Shown: positions 1 through 8,254 of the stretch, piece after piece | How positions within the stretch are numbered: the stretch's first letter is position 1 | How the letters are laid out: each line of letters opens with the position of its first letter | Source: Leptospira biflexa | GTDB taxonomy: Bacteria > Spirochaetota > DYNZ01 | Assembly (NCBI GenBank): GCA_020720805.1 | Contig: DYNZ01000020.1 | Coordinates: 1-44,444, forward strand | Reading direction: 5' to 3' | Length of the DNA: 44,444 bases | Position numbers and translations under genes: made by a program | The notes under the pieces: generated by a model | Told to the model about the DNA's origin: nothing | The model's database searches: none | The model's input: only the letters and a program-made list of their open reading frames with translations

Positions 1-61
1 AAAGGGTGCGTCGACATCGCTGGCATTGCCTTGCGATATCCGAAAACCAAAATGGCTTTAG
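1..61. repeat. 63-bp palindromic repeat, left copy (first 2 bases missing)
   Basis: Bases 1-52 are identical to the reverse complement of 44391-44442. Allowing two mismatches (positions 53 and 55), the match runs to base 65. The unit is itself palindromic: an outer arm starting AAAGGG (the right copy shows CTAAAGGG) is answered by CTTTAG at 56-61, and GACATCGC at 13-20 pairs with GCGATATC at 33-40 with one C/A mismatch (a G-U wobble on the other strand). GGC/GCC pair inside the loop. No second pair of copies was seen inside the window. This looks like a dispersed intergenic palindrome (REP- or MITE-like); the class is unknown. Confidence 0.9.
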
Positions 62-310
62 TATATAAAATGGTGCAGATTGTAACCTTGTTTCTTCTGG
101 TACGCTGGCTGAAGTTACGGTTATTTTTTTAAATAATTGACCTTTTTAAGGACTTAGGTCGTTATTTATTCTATAGCTGATTTATTAAGATCTTGCTATT
201 CCCATGACAGGATAAACCATCAGTTAGATTTTTCATTTCCAGGGTGATTCTGATATAGGCTGAATATGATTCATTCTCCACGAATACAACGATAGATCCA
301 TTGTCCCCAC
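62..310. other. Intergenic region upstream of the REC-GGDEF gene
   Basis: AT-rich non-coding stretch between the left repeat and the first gene. I found no convincing -35/-10 pair; TTGACC at 137-142 is the best -35 match but has no good -10 at normal spacing. No RNA gene or further repeat was recognised. Confidence 0.5.
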
Positions 311-1297
311 ATGACAGCAATTGATAAAAAAGCAAAACCTACCATTCTTATCATCGATGACGATGAATCCATGAGGTTTCTGATTGCCCGTCATATGACC
401 AAGCTGGAATGCGATGTCATTATATCAGATTCCGGCGAAAAAGCGATAGAATATCTGCAAAATGAAGAGGTAGCTCTCATTTTGACTGATCTAAATATGC
501 CGGGAATGGACGGCATAGAGATGCTCAGTCACATCAAACACAACTCCAAACACAGTGTCACGCCTGTCATTTTTATCTCTGGGAATGCGAACGAGGTGGA
601 TATTCAGATTCGGGGTTATAAAACCGGCGCGGTCGATTTTTTGCAAAAGCCCTACAACCCCTTTATTCTGCAAAGCAAGGTTAAAGTATTTCTCGATTTA
701 TACAACAAGCAGAAGCAGATTGAGTTTTTACTGGAAGAGCAGCGTGGCCTCAACCAGAAGTTGCAGAGTGTGACAACGGAGCTTGATAAGAAAAACAGAG
801 AGCTTGACCATCTTTCGCGCATCGATCCCTTGACTCACCTTCCCAATCGTCGTGATGCCCGCGAGAAAATGCAGCAGGAGGTGGTTCGCTCCGTTAGAAA
901 TAAAGATCCTTTTAGTGTTATTATTGCGGATGTGGACCATTTTAAGATGTTTAATGACACCTACGGTCATGAAGGTGGCGATAATGTTTTAGTAGCATTG
1001 GCCAACACCATAAAGCAGAATATTCGCTCTCAAGATTATGTTTGCCGCTGGGGGGGCGAGGAGTTTTTGTTTTTGCTACCGGAAACGGATCGCTATGGCG
1101 CGAAGGGGCTGGCTGAGAAGATCAGACTAAAGGTGGAACAATTGGAATTGATGTATCACGATCAACCGCTTCATATTACCATGAGTTTTGGGATCGGGGA
1201 ATTTAACAGGCGGAAAACCCTGGAGGAGGTTGTAAAAACGGCTGACGATAATCTCTACAGAGCCAAAGATATTGGCAGAAATTGTGTTTTTGCCTGA
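311..1297 (+). CDS. Response regulator with GGDEF output (diguanylate cyclase)
   Basis: This protein (328 aa) should make cyclic di-GMP from two GTP when its receiver domain is phosphorylated. A REC domain covers about residues 10-125: acidic pocket D16-D18, phosphoacceptor D60 in DLNMPGMDG, S90 and K113 (LQKP). A charged helical linker (about 130-165) follows, typical of the dimerising stalk. The GGDEF domain runs from about 170 to the end, with the active-site loop GGEEF at 248-252 and an inhibitory-site RxxD (RSQD, 239-242) exactly five residues upstream. Both catalysis and product inhibition are therefore predicted to be intact. This is a PleD/WspR-like arrangement. No partner histidine kinase is adjacent. 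No strong Shine-Dalgarno precedes the ATG. The gene converges on the next one with a 10-bp gap. Confidence 0.95.
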   Translation: MTAIDKKAKPTILIIDDDESMRFLIARHMTKLECDVIISDSGEKAIEYLQNEEVALILTDLNMPGMDGIEMLSHIKHNSKHSVTPVIFISGNANEVDIQIRGYKTGAVDFLQKPYNPFILQSKVKVFLDLYNKQKQIEFLLEEQRGLNQKLQSVTTELDKKNRELDHLSRIDPLTHLPNRRDAREKMQQEVVRSVRNKDPFSVIIADVDHFKMFNDTYGHEGGDNVLVALANTIKQNIRSQDYVCRWGGEEFLFLLPETDRYGAKGLAEKIRLKVEQLELMYHDQPLHITMSFGIGEFNRRKTLEEVVKTADDNLYRAKDIGRNCVFA

Positions 1298-1307
1298 GAG
1301 AGCATCT

Positions 1308-2429
1308 CTAAGGCAGCGGTAACAACCTCAGAATGATAGAATCCGCATTGGGCACCGCGACATCCGGCTGAGCTGTCAAAAAAGATATTCCCGTCAGAAG
1401 TTTTTTTTGTTTTTCAAGGCTATCTTGAACCAACCAGAGTCGAAGCAAAGCCTGCGAAAAAACATAGGGATAGGTATCAAATTGGAATAGCTGATTTTTA
1501 AGGGCCAGTTCAGGTACTTTTGGGTTGAGAGAATCCGGATGGGGCGGTCCGATAGGAATGGAGATGCGTTTCGGGATTTTCTGCATCCAGCTCTTGGCCG
1601 GCGAGATAGCTAACCCTAAGCGCAACTGACCGGTAAAATCTGGATGGGAGATAATCTCATTTAGGATTCCGATTAACCTACTCTCTCCCTTCTCAGACCA
1701 CTCGATCATCCTTTCTTGAAAAATATACTTGTTGGGGATTAGGATATATCCTGCTTCCCGCTGCAGGACAATGATACCGGACTTTACTTCCACCTTATAC
1801 GTGTCGTCAATCTGATCAAAAATGTTCAGGATAGCCTTTAGGGTATCTCTCTGTTTTTTTGTAGAAGCCGCAAGCTGTTTCTCCAGGTTTTCCTTGTCAT
1901 TGCCAAGATCTTGGATCTGTTTGCGCTGTTCATAATCTTGCTGGGTCCACTGCTTCTCTTTGAATTGAAGAGAGGCTCTTACCTCTTTCCATCTTCTCTC
2001 CCACTCTTCAATGTCCTGATTATGCTTCTTTTGGATGGCAGCCAGGGTTTGGCGATGTAGATTGATAAGGTTAGATGTCTTTGTTTTTTCATTTTGTTTT
2101 AGAATATCCACTTCATCGCTTAGGGCTTTGATCTTTTGTTCGTTGGCCTGGTCGTCCTTGCGTTTTTGGGATTGCAGATTTTGAAATTTTTCCGTCGTAT
2201 CTTGGAGACTCAATTCCAACATCCGTTTTTCTTTACCCAAATCCAGGTTTCTACCAGAGAGATACTGGTTTTCGCGTTGCAGTTGTTCTATCCGAATTTT
2301 CTGGCGCCGATCTTGCTCCAGGGCGTCATTCAGGCGTGTTGTATAGTGACTATCGCGGCATATAAAAGTCTGGCAACCTGACAAGAGGATGGTGATTCCG
2401 ATGAGGAGAGCGAAATAACGACCCAGCAT
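1308..2429 (-). CDS. Coiled-coil lipoprotein with OmpA-like C-terminal region
   Basis: The N-terminus has a hydrophobic signal ending in the lipobox LSGC, so Cys19 is the likely lipidated residue. Residues of about 35-200 are charged and heptad-rich (many Q, K, E, L), predicting a long coiled coil. The C-terminal part (about 205-300) has the strand-helix pattern of an OmpA/MotB-like domain (IIVLQREAGYILIP, then a helix before HPDF), but the usual NxxLSxxRA peptidoglycan-binding motif is not visible. An envelope tether or scaffold is a reasonable guess; the exact function is unknown. ATG start with AGG nearby. It lies 5 bp downstream of the nuclease gene on the same strand, in line with pspA, so it may belong to that operon. 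Confidence 0.85.
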   Translation of the reverse strand: MLGRYFALLIGITILLSGCQTFICRDSHYTTRLNDALEQDRRQKIRIEQLQRENQYLSGRNLDLGKEKRMLELSLQDTTEKFQNLQSQKRKDDQANEQKIKALSDEVDILKQNEKTKTSNLINLHRQTLAAIQKKHNQDIEEWERRWKEVRASLQFKEKQWTQQDYEQRKQIQDLGNDKENLEKQLAASTKKQRDTLKAILNIFDQIDDTYKVEVKSGIIVLQREAGYILIPNKYIFQERMIEWSEKGESRLIGILNEIISHPDFTGQLRLGLAISPAKSWMQKIPKRISIPIGPPHPDSLNPKVPELALKNQLFQFDTYPYVFSQALLRLWLVQDSLEKQKKLLTGISFLTAQPDVAVPNADSIILRLLPLP

Positions 2430-2434
2430 ACAAA

Positions 2435-2962
2435 TTACCTGCGGGCTTCTCTTTGCTGACGCCGGTATTCTTGCGGAGGAGTATAATCGCTTCCAAGCGA
2501 CCAGATGCCTATCCCGTGGGTTTTCGCGCTTTTTTCAAGGTTGCGGTAGTTGTTGTTTTTCGATAAAAAATAAACCTGAGCCATACCCATGCGTACCATC
2601 TCGGCGTTCACATCCAAATCGTTCCGGAAAACATGGCCTAACACACGGTCGTATCGGTCTCGCTTTGAATAGGTGATTGTGACCACTTTCCCCAAAAGCA
2701 GATTTCGCAGAAATTCGCGGCTCTTGCGCGCGAAGGGCTGTCCCCCTTTTTTGCCGCCCAATTCCGGTGCGTCTATATCGTCCAGGCGAACCTTGATTTT
2801 TTGATTGCTGCGGAACAGAATGCAGGGTGATTTCAGCCTGACAACAATCGAATCACCATCAGAAATACGAATCACCTCTGCTACAAATTTTTTTTCAACA
2901 GACCAGAGATTGGATGCTGACAAAAAAAGAATAATGAAAATAATAGAAAATCTCTTAACCAT
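2435..2962 (-). CDS. Secreted SNase-family thermonuclease
   Basis: Staphylococcal-nuclease-fold endonuclease, a Ca2+-dependent phosphodiesterase family acting on DNA or RNA outside the cytoplasm. The core shows ISDGDSIVV, then VRLDDIDAPELG carrying the Arg and Glu that match S. aureus Arg35 and Glu43, then RYDRVLGHVF carrying the Arg that matches Arg87. All three catalytic positions are therefore present. I chose the inner ATG at 2962 because it begins an ideal signal peptide (KR, then a hydrophobic run, then SNLWS). An upstream in-frame ATG at 3010 would add 16 residues ahead of that signal. The gene follows pspA by 57 bp and precedes the coiled-coil lipoprotein by 5 bp. The tail is basic (RRQQREARR). 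Confidence 0.9.
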   Translation of the reverse strand: MVKRFSIIFIILFLSASNLWSVEKKFVAEVIRISDGDSIVVRLKSPCILFRSNQKIKVRLDDIDAPELGGKKGGQPFARKSREFLRNLLLGKVVTITYSKRDRYDRVLGHVFRNDLDVNAEMVRMGMAQVYFLSKNNNYRNLEKSAKTHGIGIWSLGSDYTPPQEYRRQQREARR

Positions 2963-3019
2963 TGGCTTCTCAGTTTGAAAAAGGGGCTGGCCAGGTGTGA
3001 GCCTGGCCATATTCAGGAA

Positions 3020-3706
3020 TCAGGGTTTGCCCTGGCCAAGTTGGGCTTTGAGCGCGGCAAGCTCGGAGTCCACGCTGGATCCGCCGCCTGCTTCGAGTGC
3101 TTTGAATTTTTCGTCCAGGTTATTTCCTGACATCGATGCATTCAAAGCTGTCGCTGCATCAGCTTCAGTCGAAATCTGATTTACCTTCTCTTCCATTTTG
3201 TTAAAATAGGAAAAAGCGTCGCTGTCAGAGATGCTGCTCATAGTGTTGGCAACTTTTTTCTGCGCTTCAGCTCTTTTTTGTTTGGCAATCAGCAGACCCT
3301 TTTTGCGATTTGCCTCTTCATATTTATTGACCAGTTGACGCAGGGCTACCTGGATCTGGTCTGATTCGCTTTTCTGGGCCTCGAATTGGGTTTTGTAGTC
3401 GAGAGCCAGTTTTTGTACCTCGCCTTTGCGAACCAGGGCTTCACGGGCAAGGTTTTCATCACCCTTTTGCAATGCAAGTTTGGCCTTATCTTCCCAGCGC
3501 GTTACCTCTTCCACATGCTGTTTGTATTGAGCCTCCAGCCGCTTTTCTGTGGCCATCACCTCAATGACCCCTTTTTTTGCTTCAGCGATCTGGACTCGCA
3601 TATCCTCAATGATCTGGTTGAGCATTTTTTCCGGATCTTCTGCACGGCTGATCAGATCATTTAAATTGGCTTTGACGATTGTTGAAATTCTATCTAAAAA
3701 TCCCAT
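3020..3706 (-). CDS. pspA: PspA/IM30 (ESCRT-III-like) family protein
   Basis: Phage-shock-protein A homologue of 228 aa, the family's usual length. Proteins of this family bind stressed inner membrane and form ESCRT-III-like rods or rings. The start is typical: a short amphipathic helix (MGFLDRISTIVKANLNDLI), then AEDPEKMLNQIIEDM, then long helical hairpins with almost unbroken coiled coil to about residue 170. The C-terminus is flexible and rich in G, S and A. A strong GGAGG sits 10 bases before the ATG. It is directly downstream of the YbjN-like gene (22 bp) and probably co-transcribed with it. No PspF or PspBC homologue is nearby, so regulation differs from the enterobacterial system. Confidence 0.93.
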   Translation of the reverse strand: MGFLDRISTIVKANLNDLISRAEDPEKMLNQIIEDMRVQIAEAKKGVIEVMATEKRLEAQYKQHVEEVTRWEDKAKLALQKGDENLAREALVRKGEVQKLALDYKTQFEAQKSESDQIQVALRQLVNKYEEANRKKGLLIAKQKRAEAQKKVANTMSSISDSDAFSYFNKMEEKVNQISTEADAATALNASMSGNNLDEKFKALEAGGGSSVDSELAALKAQLGQGKP

Positions 3707-3728
3707 GTCTGGTAACCTCCTACCCTAA

Positions 3729-4106
3729 TTACGCCAGGTATGACTTAAATTCATTGTAATGATCCACTGCCGCTAAGGAGATGGATTCAATGGATGCTTG
3801 AAATTCGTTATAATCAATATTTTCTGTGGTTAAGGAGTCGATGATGACCACCTTATTATTTTCAATTCCATAAGCACCAAGAAGCATGGACGTAGAGTTG
3901 AGCTCTAAAAGCCTTTTTAAGAGTTTGGCGTTATCTCCAGCGGGCAAAGGAAAGAGATTAATTCGGAAAAAAACAATATCACCCTCTACTTTAACTGCTA
4001 CCTGAACACCGCCCTCTTGAACGACCCAGAGACCCGGTTCCAGGGTTTCAAACTTTGCGTTCATCTGAATCAGATAATTTTCTAATTTTTCGCTAATGTT
4101 TTCCAT
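3729..4106 (-). CDS. Small YbjN / T3S-chaperone-like protein upstream of pspA
   Basis: A small acidic protein (125 aa) with an alpha-beta-alpha pattern: an N-terminal helix (ISEKLENYLIQM), strands (GLWVVQEGG, VQVAVKVEGDIVFFRINLF), a helix (KLLKRLLELN), strands (MLLGAYGIENNKVVIIDSL) and a final helix. This is the layout of the YbjN and CesT/type III secretion chaperone fold. The family call is by pattern only. No enzyme motif is present, which suggests a binding or chaperone role. A strong AGGAGG precedes the ATG. It is the first gene of a likely operon with pspA, the nuclease and the coiled-coil lipoprotein, so it may partner PspA. Confidence 0.8.
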   Translation of the reverse strand: MENISEKLENYLIQMNAKFETLEPGLWVVQEGGVQVAVKVEGDIVFFRINLFPLPAGDNAKLLKRLLELNSTSMLLGAYGIENNKVVIIDSLTTENIDYNEFQASIESISLAAVDHYNEFKSYLA

Positions 4107-4165
4107 TCTTCCTCCTTAAAAAAAATTGAGATGCCGGTCGGCTCCCAAACAATGATCCAAGCTTA

Positions 4166-4193
4166 GTTACAGGGATAGGCGACCTTTTTTCAA
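4166..4193 (-). promoter_or_regulatory. Candidate promoter of the ybjN-like/pspA operon
   Basis: Read on the minus strand, TTGAAA (4188-4193) is followed after 16 bases by TGTAAC (4166-4171). These match the sigma-70 -35 in 5 of 6 positions and the -10 in 4 of 6. It lies about 60 bases before the first gene of the operon, inside the 290-bp region between divergent genes (4107-4396). Nothing else was recognised in that region. Confidence 0.3.
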
Positions 4194-4396
4194 GAAAATT
4201 TTATTCGTTTGCTTTGAAACATCCGGAAACTGGCAATGATAGCCATTTTTCAACTGGATCAGGTGTAATTTTCCTGGTCAGCAACAAAAAGATTCGATAA
4301 TAGTAGTGACAGAGCAAAGCGAACTGCTTTCATTAGATGAATTAGATCCTGTACTGTTCTATTTTGTAAACGTTTTCTCGAAAAATGGAGAAAAAA

Positions 4397-5071
4397 ATGC
4401 ATTTTATACCTCGCTTCTCTTTGCTATTGGCTCTTTGGTTGGTCGCAATAAGCGCGCACGCAGAAAATCAGACGAAGATCATTCACAATCCGAAATACAA
4501 AAAAGCCAAAGACTATTTTTATCAAAAGAAATTTGCTGTAGCCCAGGTCTTTTTAAAGGATCTGGCGCAGGGATATCCAGAGGACGCCGAAGTGGCCACC
4601 TATCTGGCCGATTGTCAAATGTATCTACAACAATGGGAGGATGCTTTACTCAACTATCAGAAAGCAAATGATCTCCTGAAAAACCGAGATCCCGATCGCA
4701 AGATAAAAGCCGCCAATTATATCCGCATGGCAAAAATTTATTATTTGCGCAAGCGACCTGAACAGGCCATGGCATATTTCGAGTTGGCCGCACTGACAGA
4801 TGTTAGTATGGTTCACGGATTTTATGAAAAAGGGATGACCGCACTCTTTTTGATGCGGGATAAACAGCAGGCGATTCTGGCATGGCAGGAGTTTGTCGTA
4901 CAATCACCCAAAACACCCTTCCGTGATCAGGTGGAGATGGCCCTGTCTTTGCTTAAAAATCCTGATGTGAAGATCCCGCCAGAGGGTTCGCCATTGAGTG
5001 TCGAGGAGGCTTTGAAATTAGCCGGAGTAACCATCCATGCCCCATCGCCGATGGACGGAAAAGCGAAGTAA
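4397..5071 (+). CDS. Exported TPR-repeat protein
   Basis: A periplasmic or surface helical-repeat protein (224 aa from this start). A signal peptide (LLLALWLVAISAHA) ends near residue 22 of this version. It is followed by helical pairs with TPR-type spacing: KAKDYFYQKKFAVAQVFLKDL, AEVATYLADCQMYLQQWEDA and AANYIRMAKIYYLRKRPEQA. No catalytic motif is seen, so a scaffold role is likely. I prefer the ATG at 4397 over the one at 4385 because GGAG at 4387-4390 stands six bases before 4397, while 4385 has no ribosome site. It is followed after 9 bp by a longer TPR gene with the same design, and the two products probably work together. Confidence 0.85.
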   Translation: MHFIPRFSLLLALWLVAISAHAENQTKIIHNPKYKKAKDYFYQKKFAVAQVFLKDLAQGYPEDAEVATYLADCQMYLQQWEDALLNYQKANDLLKNRDPDRKIKAANYIRMAKIYYLRKRPEQAMAYFELAALTDVSMVHGFYEKGMTALFLMRDKQQAILAWQEFVVQSPKTPFRDQVEMALSLLKNPDVKIPPEGSPLSVEEALKLAGVTIHAPSPMDGKAK

Positions 5072-5080
5072 AGGGTTATT

Positions 5081-7276
5081 ATGAGAATCGATATTCCACA
5101 GCAACTTCTCCTATGGTTGGTTTGCTTGACTCTTCTGGCTGGGTCAGCCTGGGGACAAAATCAACCAGCGACCCCGCCCAAAACTCAACCGCCAAGTTCG
5201 CAACCCTCTGACAAAGTTGTTGATCCGCCCCAGAAACCTCAGCCTACGCAGCAGCCTCCGGTCGATTCCCAGAAAGGGACACCAAATCAAATCACCAATG
5301 AGAATCCGGAAAAAAAAGAGATTCCTGCCGCAGACAAACCCTTGCAAAGCTTTGAGCGTCAAATTTCGATCTGGAGGGAGAAAGCCAGGATCGCGCTTCG
5401 CAACCGCGATAGGGAAACGGCAAAGGAGTTGTATCAAAAAATTTTGAGTGTGGATCCGGATCATCAAGAGACCATCCTACTTCTTGCGGAAATTCTTTAC
5501 GATCAGGGGTTGCGTCAGCAATCACAGATTTATTACCAGCGATTGTGGATGCTGCAACCAGAGCATGCCCTGGCGCTCGTACGGCTGGGACAACTTAGCA
5601 GCGACACCGATAAAAAGATATTTTTCTACGAAAAAGCCCTCGCCGTTTTAGATCTGGATGAAAATATTTTTTATGAAAACCATCGTCAATGGCTCCATTC
5701 TACCCTTGCCCGGATCTATTTTGCGAAACGATGGCCGGGATACCGAGAAGGGCTTTCTGCGATAGATATTTCTTCTCTGTCTACCAATCCGGAACAAAAA
5801 CAGAAGGAGGCAGAGTTAGAAAAAAAAATTGAATCTCATCTTTATAAAATTCAGGAACAGGTTCCAGCGCCGGCCTGGAGTCACGCCTTTCTTGCCTACC
5901 ATTTTCAAAAGCTTGGCAACGTAAAAGACGCCATCTGGCATCTGGAACGCTCCTTTTTCCCCGACTTAAAACCAGATCAAAATTTTTCTTTAGAGCAATG
6001 GAAACAGTTAGCGCCTCTCTATCACAAAGCCCAGGATGAAGAGAGAGCACTTGGGGCTTATACAGCCATCCATACTCAGGATCAAGGTTACCACCCGGCC
6101 CTTTTATTTCTTTATCAATATAATTTGAAGGAAAAAAAATGGGAAGAGGTTTACCGTTTGTGGAATCTTCTCTTCTCAGCAAGCAAAGTAAATGGTCAGG
6201 AGTTGCGCAAAGGCATTGAGCTGGCTCGTAAAATTCGAAAAGAGACCGACGATAAAAATCCTTCTTATGTAATTTATCACAAGTGGTTGCTCTCTCTGCT
6301 CCAAAGACAGAAAGAGATCAATCCTGGTAAAGCCGGTCCTATCCTGGATCTCATTGACTATTATGAAAACCCCCGCCTGGAAAAAGAGCTGCTACCCCTA
6401 TTCCAGGAACTTTTAACCATGAAGGGTATCTTGGCAAAGGATCGAGATAAGGCTTATGAATTTATAGCTGATTATCATCGCAGAGAGGGGCAAAGAAGAT
6501 TGGCGCTAGAATATCTAGCAAGGCTTAACTCTGCCTATCCTGACCAGTTTATCTACCGAAGACGCTATTTGGATTTCTTCAAAGAGGAGGTACAGACGCT
6601 TCTAAGCCAGAAAGAGTACAGCCAGGCGATACGGTTGATCGACCAGCATCTCGCCTATGGCTCGCAGGATGCTGATCTTCGTAAGATCCGCAGAGAACTC
6701 TCTTTGGAGCCTGTGCGCCAAACCTTGGAGAAGCGAGAATGGATCCAATGTATCGAAGGATTGGATCGCTTCAAACAGGAGTACGCACTGTCGGATAAAG
6801 AGCTGGAGCTGGAACAGCGATGTCATATGTTGCAACGATCTCAGGATTTTCAAAAAAAGCGGTGGCCCGAGGTGATTAGCAGGTTTCATAACTTGAAAAA
6901 AGCTAGTTTTTATCAACGTTACCAGCAAGCCCACGCGCTGCAGGCTCAGGGAATGCTGTTTGAAGCAGCCGAAACATTTACGAATCTGCTGCAATCTCTG
7001 GAAAGCCAGCCCAAACTTCCCAAAGAGAAAAAGAGTGCGAAGCCTAGACAGACAAAAAAAGGCGACCCCGTGGATATGTTGGATCTGGCGCAACTGCCCC
7101 CAGAGCCGGAGATCAAAAGCGAAGAGCTGTACCTGGTTTTGATACATCTCTATTTTCACCAGATCCGCAATAAAGAGGAGCTCACCTATTGGTTGCAGCG
7201 ATTTACTGCACGCTATCCGGAACACCGGGAGCGTAAACGCATGGAAAATATTTTACGGAGCTTTTTCCGGAATTGA
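5081..7276 (+). CDS. Large exported TPR-repeat protein with Pro/Gln-rich linker
   Basis: 731 aa. A signal peptide (LLLWLVCLTLLAGSAWG) is followed at about residues 27-85 by a disordered linker rich in P, Q, S and K. From about residue 95 there are many TPR-like helix pairs (for example ARIALRNRDRETAKELYQKI, ILLLAEILYDQGLRQQSQIY, YEFIADYHRREGQRRLALEY), running to near the C-terminus. A lysine-rich insert sits at about 645-665. This layout suggests a periplasmic protein-interaction scaffold. No enzyme domain is visible. The ATG follows AAAGGG at fair spacing, 9 bp behind the smaller TPR gene, so the pair is probably one operon. The specific partner is unknown. Confidence 0.88.
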   Translation: MRIDIPQQLLLWLVCLTLLAGSAWGQNQPATPPKTQPPSSQPSDKVVDPPQKPQPTQQPPVDSQKGTPNQITNENPEKKEIPAADKPLQSFERQISIWREKARIALRNRDRETAKELYQKILSVDPDHQETILLLAEILYDQGLRQQSQIYYQRLWMLQPEHALALVRLGQLSSDTDKKIFFYEKALAVLDLDENIFYENHRQWLHSTLARIYFAKRWPGYREGLSAIDISSLSTNPEQKQKEAELEKKIESHLYKIQEQVPAPAWSHAFLAYHFQKLGNVKDAIWHLERSFFPDLKPDQNFSLEQWKQLAPLYHKAQDEERALGAYTAIHTQDQGYHPALLFLYQYNLKEKKWEEVYRLWNLLFSASKVNGQELRKGIELARKIRKETDDKNPSYVIYHKWLLSLLQRQKEINPGKAGPILDLIDYYENPRLEKELLPLFQELLTMKGILAKDRDKAYEFIADYHRREGQRRLALEYLARLNSAYPDQFIYRRRYLDFFKEEVQTLLSQKEYSQAIRLIDQHLAYGSQDADLRKIRRELSLEPVRQTLEKREWIQCIEGLDRFKQEYALSDKELELEQRCHMLQRSQDFQKKRWPEVISRFHNLKKASFYQRYQQAHALQAQGMLFEAAETFTNLLQSLESQPKLPKEKKSAKPRQTKKGDPVDMLDLAQLPPEPEIKSEELYLVLIHLYFHQIRNKEELTYWLQRFTARYPEHRERKRMENILRSFFRN

Positions 7277-7355
7277 AAAACAGGAGTCGACGCCCCATCG
7301 ATTGTCAGGTTACGGATAGTTTTCGCGGGAACGAACAGACCCAGAAAGGAAGATT

Positions 7356-7381
7356 GCAGGCCTCCTCTCGGGGAAGCCTGC
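7356..7381. terminator. Hairpin between convergent genes, possible bidirectional terminator
   Basis: GCAGGC (7356-7361) pairs with GCCTGC (7376-7381), and the loop may be extended by CC/GG. It lies between the stop of the large TPR gene (7276) and the stop of the minus-strand gene ending at 7391. Neither side has a clean T run, so termination is only inferred from position. The rest of 7277-7390 shows nothing recognisable. Confidence 0.4.
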
Positions 7382-7390
7382 CTGAAAAAT

Positions 7391-8092
7391 TTACTGCTTC
7401 TGGCACTTGGCGAACTGGCGCTGGTCTATGCGGCCTTTCCATTGCCCATCTCTTTTGTAGGAGACAAAGGTGTAATTTTTGCAGCGAAAATTTTTCTGAG
7501 AACCATCCTTGATGAAAAAGACGATATCATAACTGTATTCAAACCCGCCAGAAAATTCACGAAAATCGGTCTGCTTGAATTCGGTTTTGGTGACCTGCAT
7601 TGGCTTTTCTGGACCGCTGTCGATATAACGGGAGGGGTATTCCAGAAAGATCTCTGTGAATAACTGCTGTAAGATTTCCTGATCCAGTGGCTCTTGTCCT
7701 GCCTTGGCTTTGGCAGGGGCTTTACCAGACATGATATCTTCAGGACCTAGTATACCTACGTAGATCCAGGCTCCCCCGCCAATCTGCTGGTACATCACCT
7801 GGACATCGGCTACCATAGGTGCGCCACCGCGCTTGAAGACCAGTTTGTAGGGATAATAGCGAACAATTTTCTTGACACCTGGCCGCACAAAGCCACGGTC
7901 CACATTCCAGGGCTTGCCGTAGCCGGTTTTGCTTTTTTCTACAGCGACAATGGTATCCGCCGCGAATTTCTGCTTCCAGTTGCGCAGCAGGTCTGCCTTG
8001 GCCTTATCAATAGTCGGCATAGCAGCCAGCATAGAATGAAAAAGAAAAAGAGATACAAACAAAAAGAGCGAAATCCGTAAACTTTTGCGCAT
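7391..8092 (-). CDS. Exported protein of unknown function
   Basis: 233 aa with a clear signal peptide (ISLFLFVSLFLFHSMLAAM). The mature part has mixed strands and helices and no motif that I recognise. A conserved-looking patch, GFVRPGVKKIVRYYPYKLVF, precedes a strand-rich region (VADVQVMYQQIGGGAWIYVG). Two cysteines near the end (RCKNYTF and FAKCQKQ) could form a disulfide in the periplasm. AGGA precedes the ATG. It is on the same strand as the chemoreceptor, 162 bp downstream, and has its own candidate promoter there. I cannot assign a function. Confidence 0.8.
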   Translation of the reverse strand: MRKSLRISLFLFVSLFLFHSMLAAMPTIDKAKADLLRNWKQKFAADTIVAVEKSKTGYGKPWNVDRGFVRPGVKKIVRYYPYKLVFKRGGAPMVADVQVMYQQIGGGAWIYVGILGPEDIMSGKAPAKAKAGQEPLDQEILQQLFTEIFLEYPSRYIDSGPEKPMQVTKTEFKQTDFREFSGGFEYSYDIVFFIKDGSQKNFRCKNYTFVSYKRDGQWKGRIDQRQFAKCQKQ

Positions 8093-8226
8093 GAGTTCCT
8101 CATAACCACAATCATGATTTGAAATCGGTACTTGCCGTTTCTACTCTACCACTTTTTCTTTGCAGAAAGGAAATTGCAACCTTTTTTTCCCCTAATCTTA
8201 TTGCAAAAACGGTTTAGGTGAATTTA

Positions 8227-8253
8227 ATTATACAATAAAACAACCCCACTCAA
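8227..8253 (-). promoter_or_regulatory. Candidate promoter for the exported protein gene
   Basis: On the minus strand TTGAGT (8248-8253) is followed after 15 bases by a perfect TATAAT (8227-8232), directly behind the stop codon of the chemoreceptor gene. The spacer is short. The coding start is about 135 bases downstream, so a long leader would follow. Confidence 0.3.
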
Positions 8254-8254
8254 G

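Noticed and set aside
1292-1315. Hairpin GCCT...AGGC between convergent genes
   Set aside because: The stem is broken by an uneven internal loop and no T run follows on either strand.
4231-4245. Sigma-54-like TGGC...TTGC before the pspA operon
   Set aside because: The spacing between the two boxes is two bases too short for a sigma-54 promoter.
4306-4671. Plus-strand reading frame of 121 codons overlapping the first TPR gene
   Set aside because: It is in a different frame from the exported TPR protein, which has a signal peptide, ribosome site and repeats; the overlap frame has none.
6602-7225. 207-codon frame antisense to the large TPR gene
   Set aside because: Opposes a credible exported TPR gene; composition is that of a complement shadow.
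7273-7512. Plus-strand frame of 79 codons between convergent genes
   Set aside because: No recognisable start context and it runs into the antisense of a secreted-protein gene.
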